IMG/VR virus record: IMGVR_UViG_3300022745_000062
Span: 1-43,521 of that record
DNA: 43,521 nt
Direction: 5' to 3' (one strand)
Source: a virus
The notes under the pieces: model-generated
Seen by the model: only the letters and a program-made list of their open reading frames with translations
Database searches by the model: none
What the model was told of the DNA's origin: nothing
Part shown: piece by piece, positions 24,560 through 32,081 of the stretch
Numbering within the stretch: position 1 is the stretch's first letter
How the letters are laid out: the number at the start of each line of letters is the position of its first letter
Program-made: the position numbers and the translations under genes

Positions 24560-26616
24560 TGGCCAGCGCTCGCACCATCTCCCTCGCAGCCGAGAAGCTG
24601 GAGGCCTACGGTCTCACCCTTGAGCTTGCGAAGCAGCTCAACATCGAGGTGCTCGACGCCTCAGACACGCAGGCCGTAGACGCCAACTTCAAGGCCATCC
24701 CGTCCATGCGTCTGCGCTACATGGACCCAGCCAACCCAGGTAAGCCACTCACACCACACTCAAAGTGGCCAGCGTTCCAACGCTTCCGCTACCTGGAAGA
24801 CCCGCCACCGAATAAGAAGGGCAAGGTCCAGCGTTACGACCAGTCCGTAACATCAGGTGTGTGCGCCTACTTCCCATCGCTGCTCGACTGGAGGCCGGTG
24901 CTCACGGATGCCACCATCCCGCTCTTCATCACGGAGGGTGAGTTCAAGGCAGCGAAGGCTTGCGAGCGTGGCTTCCTCACCATCGGGCTCGGTGGTGTGT
25001 GGAACTTCACGAGCAAGGCCTCTGGTGGTGTGCTGCTCCGTGAGCTGGAGTCCGTGAACTGGGTGCAGCGTGATGTCTACATCGTCTACGACAATGACGG
25101 CCAGCCCAAGGAAGAGGTCATCATGGCGTTGAACCGTTTGGCTGAGGAGCTGTGTGAGCGAGGAGCCCTCGTCTACACCGTCTTCCTCCCATCGGTGAAG
25201 CCAGGGAAGACGGGGCTGGACGACTACTTCGTGGCGAACCCTGACCCCGCAGAGTTCCGGCAGCTCGTGCTGCTCACCCGTGTGAGTCTCACCATGGCCA
25301 AGCCGCTGCACAGCATGAACGACCGCTACACGCTGCTGCATGCGCCCCAAGGCATCGGCCTGCTGAGCACCGGCAAGATCATGAGCCTCGATGCCTTCAA
25401 CCTCATCGAGGGCAAGCACAACTACCGCGAAGGTGTGCTGCACAAGGACAACACGCTCGTGCAGAAGAAGGTCAGCCTGTCGTCGGCGTGGTTGCGTTGG
25501 TCCATGCGCAGAGAGTCACCGGCCACGGCCTACATGCCCGGTGCTGAGCGTTTGGTGGACCAGACCTTCAACACATGGCCAGGGTGGGGCACCAAGCCTG
25601 TGAAGGGTGACGTGAGCCCGTTCCTGCGCGTCGTGGACAACCTATTCGATGCCTGCACGGTGCCCAAGGAAGAGGTCAAGGCCGCGAAGAAGTGGTTCGT
25701 GCAGTGGCTCGCGTTCCCCATCCAGAACCCTGGCGTGAAGATGTTCTCCATGGCTGTGCTGCTGGGTGCCCCGCAGATCGGCAAGTCGCTGCTGGTCTCC
25801 ATGGTGTCGCGCATCTACGGAGACAATTTCCACCAGCTCAGCACCAACGACCTCACGTCGCAGTTCAATGGTTGGGCAGCACACGTTCAGTTCGCATTGG
25901 GTGACGACATCATCGGCTCTGACAAGCGAGCCCACGCCACCGAGTTCAAGACCATGATCACCCGTGATTGGGTGGTCGTGAACGAGAAGAACATCCCAGC
26001 CTACAAGGTGCGGGACTGCATCAACTACATCTTCACCACCAATGAGTTCGACGCCTTCTTCATGGACGACGACGACCGGCGCAACTTCATCTGGCACTGC
26101 ATGGGTGAGAAGATCCCTCTAGCCGAGGGCAAAGCCATCCGTGAGTGGGTGGACTCCGAGGCCGGTGGCAATGCGCTCCACCACTACCTGCTCAACGTGA
26201 GCCTGGAGGGCTTCGACCACACACCCGCGATGATGACCACGGCCAAGTCGTCCATGACCGACCTCGGCAAGAGCGACCTCGACCTGTGGTGCCAGCGTCT
26301 GCGCGACACGCCGGAGCTGCTGCTCACCGGCAAGGCCAGCGACCTCTACACGTCACGCGAGCTGCTCAGGGTCTACGACCCGCACGGCAACCACAAGGTC
26401 ACCCCCAACGGCATGGGCAAGGCCCTGTCTCGCGCCAAGTTCGTGCAGGTGCTGGGTGCCAACCCGATCATGTGGGAGGGCGGCAACGAGCGGTTCTACA
26501 TCGTGCGCAACAAGGAAAAGTGGCTGCGGTCCAACCACGCCCAGGTCCGTGCCCACCTCCAGAAGACCAAACCCAAGCCTGAGCCCATGCCCAGGCAATA
26601 CAAAGGAGCGTCGTGA
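24559..26616 (+). CDS. TOPRIM primase - SF3-like helicase replication protein
   Basis: This encodes 685 residues. The N-terminal half is TOPRIM-like (DUF3854 type): TEGEFKAAKA near residue 123 and VYIVYDNDG near 172 supply the acidic residues of a primase. The C-terminal half is an SF3-like helicase of the kind found in phage NrS-1-type replication proteins (DUF5906): Walker A GAPQIGKS near 403, ALGDDIIGS as Walker B, then VNEKNIPAYKVRDCINYIFT with a sensor-type TTNEF. It probably unwinds and primes phage DNA for the family-A polymerase encoded later in the same arm. It ends in a basic, Pro/Lys-rich tail and overlaps the next gene. Confidence 0.85.
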   Translation: MASARTISLAAEKLEAYGLTLELAKQLNIEVLDASDTQAVDANFKAIPSMRLRYMDPANPGKPLTPHSKWPAFQRFRYLEDPPPNKKGKVQRYDQSVTSGVCAYFPSLLDWRPVLTDATIPLFITEGEFKAAKACERGFLTIGLGGVWNFTSKASGGVLLRELESVNWVQRDVYIVYDNDGQPKEEVIMALNRLAEELCERGALVYTVFLPSVKPGKTGLDDYFVANPDPAEFRQLVLLTRVSLTMAKPLHSMNDRYTLLHAPQGIGLLSTGKIMSLDAFNLIEGKHNYREGVLHKDNTLVQKKVSLSSAWLRWSMRRESPATAYMPGAERLVDQTFNTWPGWGTKPVKGDVSPFLRVVDNLFDACTVPKEEVKAAKKWFVQWLAFPIQNPGVKMFSMAVLLGAPQIGKSLLVSMVSRIYGDNFHQLSTNDLTSQFNGWAAHVQFALGDDIIGSDKRAHATEFKTMITRDWVVVNEKNIPAYKVRDCINYIFTTNEFDAFFMDDDDRRNFIWHCMGEKIPLAEGKAIREWVDSEAGGNALHHYLLNVSLEGFDHTPAMMTTAKSSMTDLGKSDLDLWCQRLRDTPELLLTGKASDLYTSRELLRVYDPHGNHKVTPNGMGKALSRAKFVQVLGANPIMWEGGNERFYIVRNKEKWLRSNHAQVRAHLQKTKPKPEPMPRQYKGAS

Positions 26617-26807
26617 TGACCAAGGATGAGTTCTTAAACTTGATGGTGGAGGACAAGGTGGTCTACACCAACACCGGGTCCGTGTGGGAGGTGGATGACA
26701 TCACCTACCTGGACGACGAGCGCACACCGCACAAGGTCCACATAAAGTGCTTCAGCCGTGAGATGGACCTCACGTTTGAGAACAAGTGGAAGTTTGAGCT
26801 TGAGTAG
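26616..26807 (+). CDS. Small acidic protein, unknown
   Basis: This encodes 63 residues starting MTKDEFLNLMVEDKVVYTN. The middle (VWEVDDITYLDDERTPHKVH) looks like a small beta-barrel or SH3-like fold. No family is recognised. AAGGAG lies seven bases before the ATG at 26616, which overlaps the helicase TGA; a GTG one codon earlier is too close to the site. It is probably translated together with the replication gene. Confidence 0.65.
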   Translation: MTKDEFLNLMVEDKVVYTNTGSVWEVDDITYLDDERTPHKVHIKCFSREMDLTFENKWKFELE

Positions 26808-26809
26808 CA

Positions 26810-26864
26810 CAGCCGCGCTGATAAACATCTTGCACTTCGTCACCAGCTAGTTTCACACTGGTGA
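26810..26864 (+). promoter_or_regulatory. Repeated promoter-like element with hairpin, copy 1
   Basis: This gap element carries a small palindrome CAGC-CGC-GCTG (26810-26820) running into a 27-base stretch (26817-26843) that matches 33193-33219 at 23 of 27 positions. A stem-loop follows (TCACCAG 26840-26846 with CTGGTGA 26858-26864). The shared core is GCTG-TAAACA-CTTGCACT. The same order, core then hairpin then gene about 40 bases later, occurs in copy 2. A middle promoter with a leader hairpin is the simplest reading. Confidence 0.55.
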
Positions 26865-26906
26865 TTCAACCCAGGCGCACCGTCGCCTATCACGAGGAGC
26901 ACCACC

Positions 26907-27452
26907 ATGGCCGAGGCCAAGAAGTCCGCACCAAAGAAGTCCGTTCCCACCCCCGCCGCCGACAAGCGCAAGGCTGCTGACGACGCGCTCGAAGCTCGCA
27001 TCGCTGCCCGCAAGGCCGCGAAGCCCGTCGAGCCCACGCCCGTGGCCGTCGCCGAGGTGCCTGCTGCGCAGCTCCCCTTCGTGCCCGACGCACCCAAGCC
27101 CGAGAAGGTCGCCAAGGAGAAGAAGGAGCGCAAGGCCCGCGAAGCCAAGCCGAAGGCCGAGGCCCCTGCCGCCAACGTCTCCGACCTCGTCGCCAAGATC
27201 GAGGCCAAGGTCAGCGCTAAGCTGAAGAAGGAGCACGCGAAGCAGCTCAAGGAGCTGACCAAGGCCCACGCTGCCGAGATCAAGCAGCTCAAGGCTGGCT
27301 ACAAGCAGGACAGCAAGACTCTGGTCGCCGACCTCAAGAAGCTCGCCGACGCTGCCGTCGCCGAGGCCGAGAAGAAGGCCTACGCCGCTGGCCTCAAGGC
27401 CGGTGAGAAGGCCGCGACCAAGAGCATCACCGCTGCGCTGAAGGGTCGGTGA
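26907..27452 (+). CDS. Lys/Ala-rich coiled-coil protein
   Basis: This 181-residue protein is strongly biased to Ala, Lys and Glu. It has a low-complexity basic N-terminus (AKKSAPKKSVPTPAADKRKA), a Pro-rich linker, a second Lys/Glu stretch and a long helix (LKKEHAKQLKELTKAHAAEI) with coiled-coil periodicity. The composition resembles histone-H1-like or nucleoid-binding proteins, so DNA or RNA binding is possible. No catalytic motif is seen. It is the first gene after promoter-like element copy 1, with GAGGAG before its ATG. Confidence 0.7.
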   Translation: MAEAKKSAPKKSVPTPAADKRKAADDALEARIAARKAAKPVEPTPVAVAEVPAAQLPFVPDAPKPEKVAKEKKERKAREAKPKAEAPAANVSDLVAKIEAKVSAKLKKEHAKQLKELTKAHAAEIKQLKAGYKQDSKTLVADLKKLADAAVAEAEKKAYAAGLKAGEKAATKSITAALKGR

Positions 27453-27455
27453 GCC

Positions 27456-27656
27456 ATGCGAGCCTACAAGGTCGAGCACAACCAGATTGGCACCCGCTTC
27501 GTCGGTAGTGAGGCCGAAGCCCGCACCGTCCGTGGGGATATGTTCGAGAACGCCCCCAAGGGTGTCCTGAAGAAGGAGATCACCATCGACATGGTGGAGA
27601 TCCCCACCACGAAGTCCGAGCTGATCGGCTGGCTCAACACGAACTTCGGAGCCTGA
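27456..27656 (+). CDS. Small conserved phage protein, unknown
   Basis: This encodes 66 residues starting MRAYKVEHNQIGTRFVGSEA and ending SELIGWLNTNFGA. Proteins of this shape (MKAYKV, a VGSEAEAR-type helix, then VEIPTTK) occur in the early regions of several podoviruses, without a known role. It starts four bases after its neighbour and is followed closely by the HNH gene. Confidence 0.7.
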   Translation: MRAYKVEHNQIGTRFVGSEAEARTVRGDMFENAPKGVLKKEITIDMVEIPTTKSELIGWLNTNFGA

Positions 27657-27657
27657 C

Positions 27658-28146
27658 ATGCGCACTATGGCCGACGCGCTTGACTTCCCAGGCTTCAAGG
27701 ATAGGTTTTGGAGCAAGGTTAGTAGAGTTGGCGACGGCTGCTGGGAGTGGCAGGCCAGCCTAACGGTCCATGGCGGCTACGGCCAACTTACCGCTGGGCG
27801 TGGCTTGCTGCTCAAGGCGCATCGTGTAGCCTACGCTCTTACCCACGGAATTCCGCCCGATGGGTTGTTCGTGTGCCACACCTGCAACAACCCAAAGTGC
27901 TGCAACCCCGCGCACCTCTATGCAGGCACACCTCAAGACAACTGGAACGACACACGCAGAGCTGGTAAAGCTCACAAGTTCCAGCCGAGAAAACTTCAGG
28001 AAAGTCCGTGCGCAAAACTAACCAACGCCCAAGCACGCATGGTGCTGACCAGCCCACGAAGTGGTGCTGATCTAGCAAGAGAGTTCGGTGTATCACGCAC
28101 AGCAATATCACACCTCAGAAGGAGGCTCACATGGAAGACCTTATAA
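27658..28146 (+). CDS. HNH homing-type endonuclease with C-terminal HTH
   Basis: This encodes 162 residues. The HNH_3-type core shows GCWEWQASLT, YGQL, AHRVAYALTHGIPP, VCHTCNNPKCCNPAHLYAGT and QDNWND; zinc-binding Cys and His pairs and the catalytic His are present. A C-terminal part (KLTNAQARMVL, then LAREFGVSRTAISHLRRR) is a helix-turn-helix for DNA recognition. Third-position GC falls below that of its neighbours, a sign of recent gain. Free-standing HNH genes often spread between phages by cutting their own insertion site. Its last 16 bases overlap the start of the DUF3310 gene and contain that gene's ribosome site. Confidence 0.85.
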   Translation: MRTMADALDFPGFKDRFWSKVSRVGDGCWEWQASLTVHGGYGQLTAGRGLLLKAHRVAYALTHGIPPDGLFVCHTCNNPKCCNPAHLYAGTPQDNWNDTRRAGKAHKFQPRKLQESPCAKLTNAQARMVLTSPRSGADLAREFGVSRTAISHLRRRLTWKTL

Positions 28147-28355
28147 ATTCGCCCAAGCACTACACGCAGGGCAGCATCGAGTGTCTGGATGCCATCGAAT
28201 CGATGCTGGGCAAGCTCGGTTTCGCGGACTACCTGCGCGGCAACATCATGAAGTATCTGTGGCGAGCCCCCCACAAGGGGAGTGGCCCACAGGATGTGGC
28301 CAAGGCGAAGTTCTACATGGACCGGCTGGCCAAGCTCGCCGAGGACGGTGACTGA
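28131..28355 (+). CDS. DUF3310 family protein
   Basis: This encodes 74 residues starting MEDLINSPKHYTQGSIECLD, with LRGNIMKYLWRAPHKG and DVAKAKFYMDRLAKL. The NSPKHY...G.IECLDAIE and G(N)xxKYLWR signatures define the DUF3310 family, a common small phage protein sometimes annotated as nucleotide-kinase related. GGAGG lies before the ATG, inside the end of the HNH gene. Its TGA touches the start of the J-domain gene. Confidence 0.85.
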   Translation: MEDLINSPKHYTQGSIECLDAIESMLGKLGFADYLRGNIMKYLWRAPHKGSGPQDVAKAKFYMDRLAKLAEDGD

Positions 28356-28618
28356 TGTCCTACTTCGCGGCCCTCGGATTAACCGATGACGCGACGCTCA
28401 TCGAGGTGCGGCAGGCCTACCACGACAAGGCTCGCCTGCTGCACCCCGATGCTGGCATCGAAGTGGACTGTGGTGCCTTCGCCCAGCTCCGTGAGAACTA
28501 TGCTGCCTGCATCCACGCCATCGAGACCAGGAAGTGCCCGACCTGCAAAGGCACGAGGAAAGTAACCCACACCGTAGGCTGGTCGTCAGTCGAATCACGG
28601 TGCCCTACCTGCGGGTAG
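28355..28618 (+). CDS. Mini J-domain (DnaJ-like) protein with one zinc centre
   Basis: This 87-residue protein begins with a J-domain: YFAALGLTDDATLIEVRQAY, the HPD triad at H30-P31-D32 and a closing helix. It ends with a single CxxCxG / CxxCG pair (C61, C64, C83, C86), half of the zinc region of DnaJ. There is no Gly/Phe linker and no C-terminal substrate domain. J-domains stimulate Hsp70 (DnaK) ATPase, so it may steer host DnaK to phage replication or assembly. It is much shorter than host DnaJ (about 370 residues). Confidence 0.8.
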   Translation: MSYFAALGLTDDATLIEVRQAYHDKARLLHPDAGIEVDCGAFAQLRENYAACIHAIETRKCPTCKGTRKVTHTVGWSSVESRCPTCG

Positions 28619-28634
28619 CAGAGGAGACACGCAC

Positions 28635-28838
28635 ATGAACACCAAGAAGTCCTACCTGCTCTACGTCCTGGACGGTGGCAAACCGAACCAGATTTACGAG
28701 ACCTGGGAGGGTGCCCTGCACCGCGCCGAGGTGCTCGCTGCTGAGACCCGCAAGCCTGTGGTCATATTCACCAGCACGAACATCATCACAGCGGACGTGC
28801 CGGAGAACCGGCCCACCTTCCACAACGAGGTGCTGTGA
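28635..28838 (+). CDS. Small protein, unknown
   Basis: This 67-residue protein starts MNTKKSYLLYVLDGGKPNQI with an alpha/beta look (a beta strand YLLYVLD, then helix WEGALHRAEVLAAETRK, then strand PVVIFTST). No family is recognised. GAGGAG precedes its ATG, and its TGA overlaps the ATG of the next, membrane-protein gene. Confidence 0.7.
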   Translation: MNTKKSYLLYVLDGGKPNQIYETWEGALHRAEVLAAETRKPVVIFTSTNIITADVPENRPTFHNEVL

Positions 28839-29020
28839 TGCGGGCCAAGCACCTCATCGTCATCGGCCTGGGCCTCATCGCCGCGCCTTTCGTTTACCAC
28901 TACATGGACCGTGCTCTGATGGCCAAGTGCATCACGGTGGGCATCGTCATCGGTGCCGTGGTCGTCTGCTTCGAGGCCTGCTTCACTGCGCTGCGCGACT
29001 TCGGAGGCTTCAATGACTGA
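28838..29020 (+). CDS. Small two-TM membrane protein
   Basis: This encodes about 60 residues with two hydrophobic segments: LIVIGLGLIAAPFVYHY and ITVGIVIGAVVVCFEACFTAL. It starts at the ATG that overlaps the preceding TGA (28836-28838) and overlaps the next gene by eight bases. Function unknown. Small early membrane proteins in phages can block superinfection or alter the envelope; nothing in the sequence decides. Confidence 0.7.
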   Translation: MRAKHLIVIGLGLIAAPFVYHYMDRALMAKCITVGIVIGAVVVCFEACFTALRDFGGFND

Positions 29021-29234
29021 GCAGTTCACCACCGCGCAGGAGGCCAGCATGCACGGGGTGTCTCGTGCCATGCGCACACTGCCCGAAGCGATGGACCGGC
29101 AGGCCTACCTCACCCTGGAGCAGCATGCCAAGAGCCTGCAACTGCGGCTGAACAACTACCAGCAGTTCATCAAGGACCAGGGGCTGGAGGCCGACCTCAT
29201 GAAGTGGTGCCAGCAGACCGAGCGGCTCCTGTAG
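29013..29234 (+). CDS. Small helical protein, unknown
   Basis: This encodes 73 residues starting MTEQFTTAQEASMHGVSRAM, mostly charged helix (AYLTLEQHAKSLQLRLNNYQ) and ending KWCQQTERLL. The ATG at 29013 has GGAGG five bases upstream and overlaps the preceding gene; a longer frame upstream lies within that gene. It is the last gene before a terminator. Confidence 0.7.
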   Translation: MTEQFTTAQEASMHGVSRAMRTLPEAMDRQAYLTLEQHAKSLQLRLNNYQQFIKDQGLEADLMKWCQQTERLL

Positions 29235-29257
29235 GCATAGATCCTTTTCAGAAATCT

Positions 29258-29288
29258 TGGGGTCTAACCGGCCCCATTTTTAATTTTT
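29258..29288 (+). terminator. Rho-independent terminator
   Basis: A 7-bp stem (TGGGGTC at 29258-29264 with GGCCCCA at 29270-29276, one G-U pair) and a five-base loop are followed by TTTTTAATTTTT. It closes the first rightward transcription block 24 bases after the last stop. Confidence 0.8.
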
Positions 29289-29638
29289 AGGCTCTTGGCT
29301 GAAAATACTTGTTTACAGCACAGCCACGCTGCTGAGTAAAATAGAGCCACGATGACTGGCCGACGTAACCGAGTCCACACCAGCCACCAGCACCACGGAT
29401 GACGCCTCGCGGGGCACACCGAACCAAGCCACCCACCTGAGCTGCGGCGAACAGGCACGGGAGACAACCGACCATGAAGGATAGAGAACACGCGCTGAGC
29501 GACTGAGGTCGTGAGGATGCAGAGGCAACACAGACACGCACTGAAACGATCTGTTGCTAGAGCCGTCACGCTGAGAAGCTGCGACGGCTTCAAGGAGTAG
29601 ATCACTCCATCACATCACCCATAACTCTGGAGGACGAC
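29289..29638 (+). other. 350-bp gap: possible promoter and untranslated leader or RNA
   Basis: No convincing gene lies here. It starts AT-rich. A CAGC-CAC-GCTG palindrome (29320-29330) is followed by TAAAAT (29337-29342), with TTTACA (29312-29317) as a weak -35 at 19-base spacing. The remaining 295 bases contain only tiny open frames without ribosome sites (16, 13, 10 and 27 codons; the first two overlap as ATGA). A stable-looking hairpin pairs AGCCGTC (29561-29567) with GACGGCT (29583-29589). It could be a long structured leader, a small RNA or decayed genes. Confidence 0.5.
29312..29342 (+). promoter_or_regulatory. Candidate promoter with CAGC-GCTG palindrome
   Basis: The segment shares the sequence CACAGCC(A/G)CGCTG with element copy 1 at 26808 and then has TAAAAT in the place where the other copies have TAAACA. 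It lies directly after a terminator and before the next gene block, as a promoter should. The -35 is poor and spacing is long, so the call rests mostly on the repeat and position. Confidence 0.4.
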
Positions 29639-29872
29639 ATGGCACGACTGAAGAAGCTCACCACCGGAGACAAGCTCATCATCAGGCTGAAGGTCAACAA
29701 GCTACATGCCTACACACCCGCTGATGAAGTTGTCGAAGCGCTGCGCAAGTGCTTCGCCAAGAACGTCAGCGACATGGTCACACCCGGCTTCATCGCTCAG
29801 GCCGAAGCCTACGCTCGCAAGATTCACGCTGAGAACTACATCGAGTGGCGTCGCTGGAACGCCGCCTTCTGA
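29639..29872 (+). CDS. Small basic protein, unknown
   Basis: This encodes 77 residues starting MARLKKLTTGDKLIIRLKVN. It is helical and basic (ADEVVEALRKCFAKNVSDMV) and ends with Trp-rich YIEWRRWNAAF. No family is recognised. It has a GGAGG seven bases before the ATG and opens the second rightward block after the long leader-like gap. Confidence 0.7.
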   Translation: MARLKKLTTGDKLIIRLKVNKLHAYTPADEVVEALRKCFAKNVSDMVTPGFIAQAEAYARKIHAENYIEWRRWNAAF

Positions 29873-29904
29873 CCCCACATCACCCACCACTCAAGGAGAA
29901 CCAC

Positions 29905-30318
29905 ATGAACCACATCCTCACCTCCGTGCTCGACATCGTGCGCCCCGCGCAGCAGATCGTCAGCAACCTCCCCACCAAGCACATCAAGACCCCCATCGAG
30001 CAGCTCCACGAGCTGATCAAGATCAACCCCAGCAAGCGCACCTACTACCTGGGCAAGTGCGGTCGAGTCTCGCAGCGCAAGCAGCTCGTTGGCGAGATCA
30101 TCGCCACGGTGCGGGCCTTCACCACGGATCACGCCCGCTACCTCTTCAGCGACTACGAGACCATGCGCACCTACCCCGTGTCGGTGCCCAAGCCCTTCAT
30201 CGGCGAAGCGGTCCTGTGCAAGTGCGGCTGGCACCACGCCAAGAAGACTGAGTGCCCCGTCTGCGCCAACTGGAAGCACATCGGCCAGCAGATCGTCGCT
30301 GGCGAAGCGGAGGCCTGA
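29905..30318 (+). CDS. Zinc-ribbon protein, unknown
   Basis: This encodes 137 residues starting MNHILTSVLDIVRPAQQIVS, with a basic middle (NPSKRTYYLGKCGRVSQRKQ) and a C-terminal zinc ribbon: CKCGWHHAKKTECPVC. The four Cys suggest one zinc and a nucleic-acid or protein contact. AAGGAG lies before the chosen ATG. Function unknown; it sits among small early genes likely to act on host metabolism. Confidence 0.72.
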   Translation: MNHILTSVLDIVRPAQQIVSNLPTKHIKTPIEQLHELIKINPSKRTYYLGKCGRVSQRKQLVGEIIATVRAFTTDHARYLFSDYETMRTYPVSVPKPFIGEAVLCKCGWHHAKKTECPVCANWKHIGQQIVAGEAEA

Positions 30319-30319
30319 G

Positions 30320-30613
30320 ATGTCACCACAACAGCTCCAGCTCCTCATCAATTCCGGCATGGCGTGGAAGCTCGAAGGCACCGTGGGTCGTGGTTGCATG
30401 GCCGCGATCAAGTCCGGTGCCTGCATGTTGGGGCTTGAGTCCCACACCGACTTCTACGGCAACCGAGTCCCCTCCCGCGACGAGATCATGCCCGGCTACA
30501 TGGGCACCCGCGAGTTCGTCGTCGCCATCAACGGTGAAGACCACGCCGCCAACCTTGAGCTGGTGCCAAGCGAGGCCGACGCCGACATGCTCTCAACCGT
30601 CTTCAACTTCTAG
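30320..30613 (+). CDS. Conserved small phage protein, unknown
   Basis: This encodes 97 residues starting MSPQQLQLLINSGMAWKLEG, followed by VGRGCMAAIKSGACMLGLES, DFYGNRVPSRDEIMPGYMGT. I recognise this pattern (SGxAWxLEGxxGR, a DYYGNxVPxRDEI-type middle) from many phages, always as a small protein of unknown role. The ATG at 30320 follows the preceding TGA by one base. Confidence 0.75.
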   Translation: MSPQQLQLLINSGMAWKLEGTVGRGCMAAIKSGACMLGLESHTDFYGNRVPSRDEIMPGYMGTREFVVAINGEDHAANLELVPSEADADMLSTVFNF

Positions 30614-30623
30614 GAGCACCACC

Positions 30624-30906
30624 ATGAGCACCCGCTGCCAGATCACCGTCGAAGGTCAGCCCGTCTACTTCTACAAGCACTGCGCCCGAGGGCGTGATGC
30701 CCACGCTCGAAGCCTGCGTGAAGAATTTCAAGAAGAAGCGCGGCTTCATGGATAAGTCCTACCTCATGGCTCGCATCGGTGGCTGCTTCATGGCCGACGA
30801 CATCGAAGGTGTCACCGGCTACGGTTACGACACCGAGATCCACGGAGACATCGAATACCTCTACACCGTGAAGTCCGACTTCAGCATCACCATCGAGGAG
30901 AAGTAA
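30624..30906 (+). pseudogene. Frame-broken small phage protein (MSTR family)
   Basis: Two frames together read as one protein. Frame A (30624-30755) gives MSTRCQITVEGQPVYFYKHC, the usual start of a small phage protein. Frame B, one base later, gives PEGVMPTLEACVKNFKKKRG and continues (LMARIGGCFMADDIEG) to the TAA at 30904-30906. The family normally has YRHxDGYPEGVLP at the joint, so about eight bases appear missing after the TGC near 30680. A GTG at 30694 could start frame B alone (70 residues). A real deletion, a sequencing error or programmed frameshifting are all possible. The function is unknown. Confidence 0.6.
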
Positions 30907-30907
30907 C

Positions 30908-31888
30908 ATGGCCCACAATCTCAGGACCAACGCTCTCGGCGAGGCCTCTTTCGCCCATGCCGATGTGAACCCATGGCACGGTCGCGGTGTCAACGTCCAG
31001 AACGCGCAGAACAGCGCAGAGATGCTCAAGGCCGCGAGCCTCGACTTCAAGGTCACCAAGGAGCAACTCTTCCTCGCCGATGGCCGCAAGGCCCCGGCTT
31101 ACGCCACCATGGCCAGCGACACCCTCGCCCTGCTGGGTGTGGTGGGCGATCGCTACACCCCGCTTCAGAACAGCGAGGCCTTCGACTTCACCGACAGCCT
31201 CGTGAAGAGCGGCGAGATGAAGTATGTGACCGCTGGTGCCCTCGGCTCCGGTGAGCGCATCTGGATCCTCGCCCAAGCCGCCAAGGATACGCCCATCGAG
31301 ATCATCAAGGGCGACCCCATCGACAGCTACCTGCTCTTCAGCAACAGCCACGACGGCAGCTCTGGTGTCGAGATGCGCAGCACCTCCATCACCGTGGTCT
31401 GCCAGAACACGCTGGCCATGGCCACCAGGGGCAACGCAGCGGGCATGAAGATCCGCCACACTGCGTCCGTCACCGACCGGCTCAAGGTCGCCAGCGGCAT
31501 CCTGAAGGCCCACGCCGAGCACCAGAAGGACTGGGTGGCCGCGATGAAGTATCTGGCCAAGCACCCCATCACCGACGACATCGTCCTGGCCTTCGAGAAG
31601 GCGATGTTTGGCGACGTGGACAAGACGCCCGAAGGTAGGGGCATGACGGTGCTCACCAACAAGCTGGAGTGCTTCGAGCAGCTCCTCGTGAAGGGCAAGG
31701 GCGCCGAGATCCCTGGTCGATGCGGGAACCTCTACGGCATGGTGCAGGCCTTCACCGAGTGGACGGACCACTACTCCCAGGTCAAGGGCACTGACGACCG
31801 CACGAGCAGCATCGTGTTCGCCAATGGCGCGAAGATGAAGGCCCAGGCCCTCGAATACGCGCTGGTGCTGGCCAAGAAGGGAGCGTGA
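30908..31888 (+). CDS. DUF932 protein
   Basis: This encodes 326 residues of the DUF932 phage/plasmid family (TIGR03299 type). Marks are the N-terminal ALGEASFAHADVNPWHGRGV, the middle VVGDRYTPLQNSEAFDFTDS, YLLFSNSHDGSSGVEMRSTS and ITVVCQNTLAMA. Members are widespread in phages and plasmids; their reaction is not established, and roles in replication or in countering host defence have been proposed. It is the largest protein of this block and has a clear start just after the preceding gene. Confidence 0.88.
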   Translation: MAHNLRTNALGEASFAHADVNPWHGRGVNVQNAQNSAEMLKAASLDFKVTKEQLFLADGRKAPAYATMASDTLALLGVVGDRYTPLQNSEAFDFTDSLVKSGEMKYVTAGALGSGERIWILAQAAKDTPIEIIKGDPIDSYLLFSNSHDGSSGVEMRSTSITVVCQNTLAMATRGNAAGMKIRHTASVTDRLKVASGILKAHAEHQKDWVAAMKYLAKHPITDDIVLAFEKAMFGDVDKTPEGRGMTVLTNKLECFEQLLVKGKGAEIPGRCGNLYGMVQAFTEWTDHYSQVKGTDDRTSSIVFANGAKMKAQALEYALVLAKKGA

Positions 31889-31889
31889 G

Positions 31890-32081
31890 ATGAGCACCCC
31901 CAAAGACCGCGTCGGCAAGACGCTGCGCAAGTGCCACAGGATGCTGCGTGAATACTATCGCCTAGCCTCTGGTGGAGAGTGGGCTGAGCAGGCCGAATTA
32001 GCCGCACTCATTAAGGAAGTCGAGAAGACCATCCTCTACAGGGAGCAGCCGTGCGTAAACCCACGCTCCAAGACCGACTGA
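31890..32081 (+). CDS. Small basic helical protein, unknown
   Basis: This 63-residue protein starts MSTPKDRVGKTLRKCHRMLR. It is helical and charged with no motif I recognise. Its ATG follows the DUF932 stop by one base, so translation is probably coupled, and its end overlaps the next small membrane-protein gene by 31 bases. Confidence 0.65.
   Translation: MSTPKDRVGKTLRKCHRMLREYYRLASGGEWAEQAELAALIKEVEKTILYREQPCVNPRSKTD

Noticed and set aside
29264-29605. Minus-strand frames of 74-113 codons across the 29.3-29.6 kb gap
   Set aside because: Cys/Ser/Leu/Arg-rich products without motifs, no ribosome sites, and opposite to all neighbouring genes.
30887-31930. 347-codon minus-strand frame antisense to DUF932
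   Set aside because: DUF932 on the plus strand has recognisable family motifs; the antisense frame has none.
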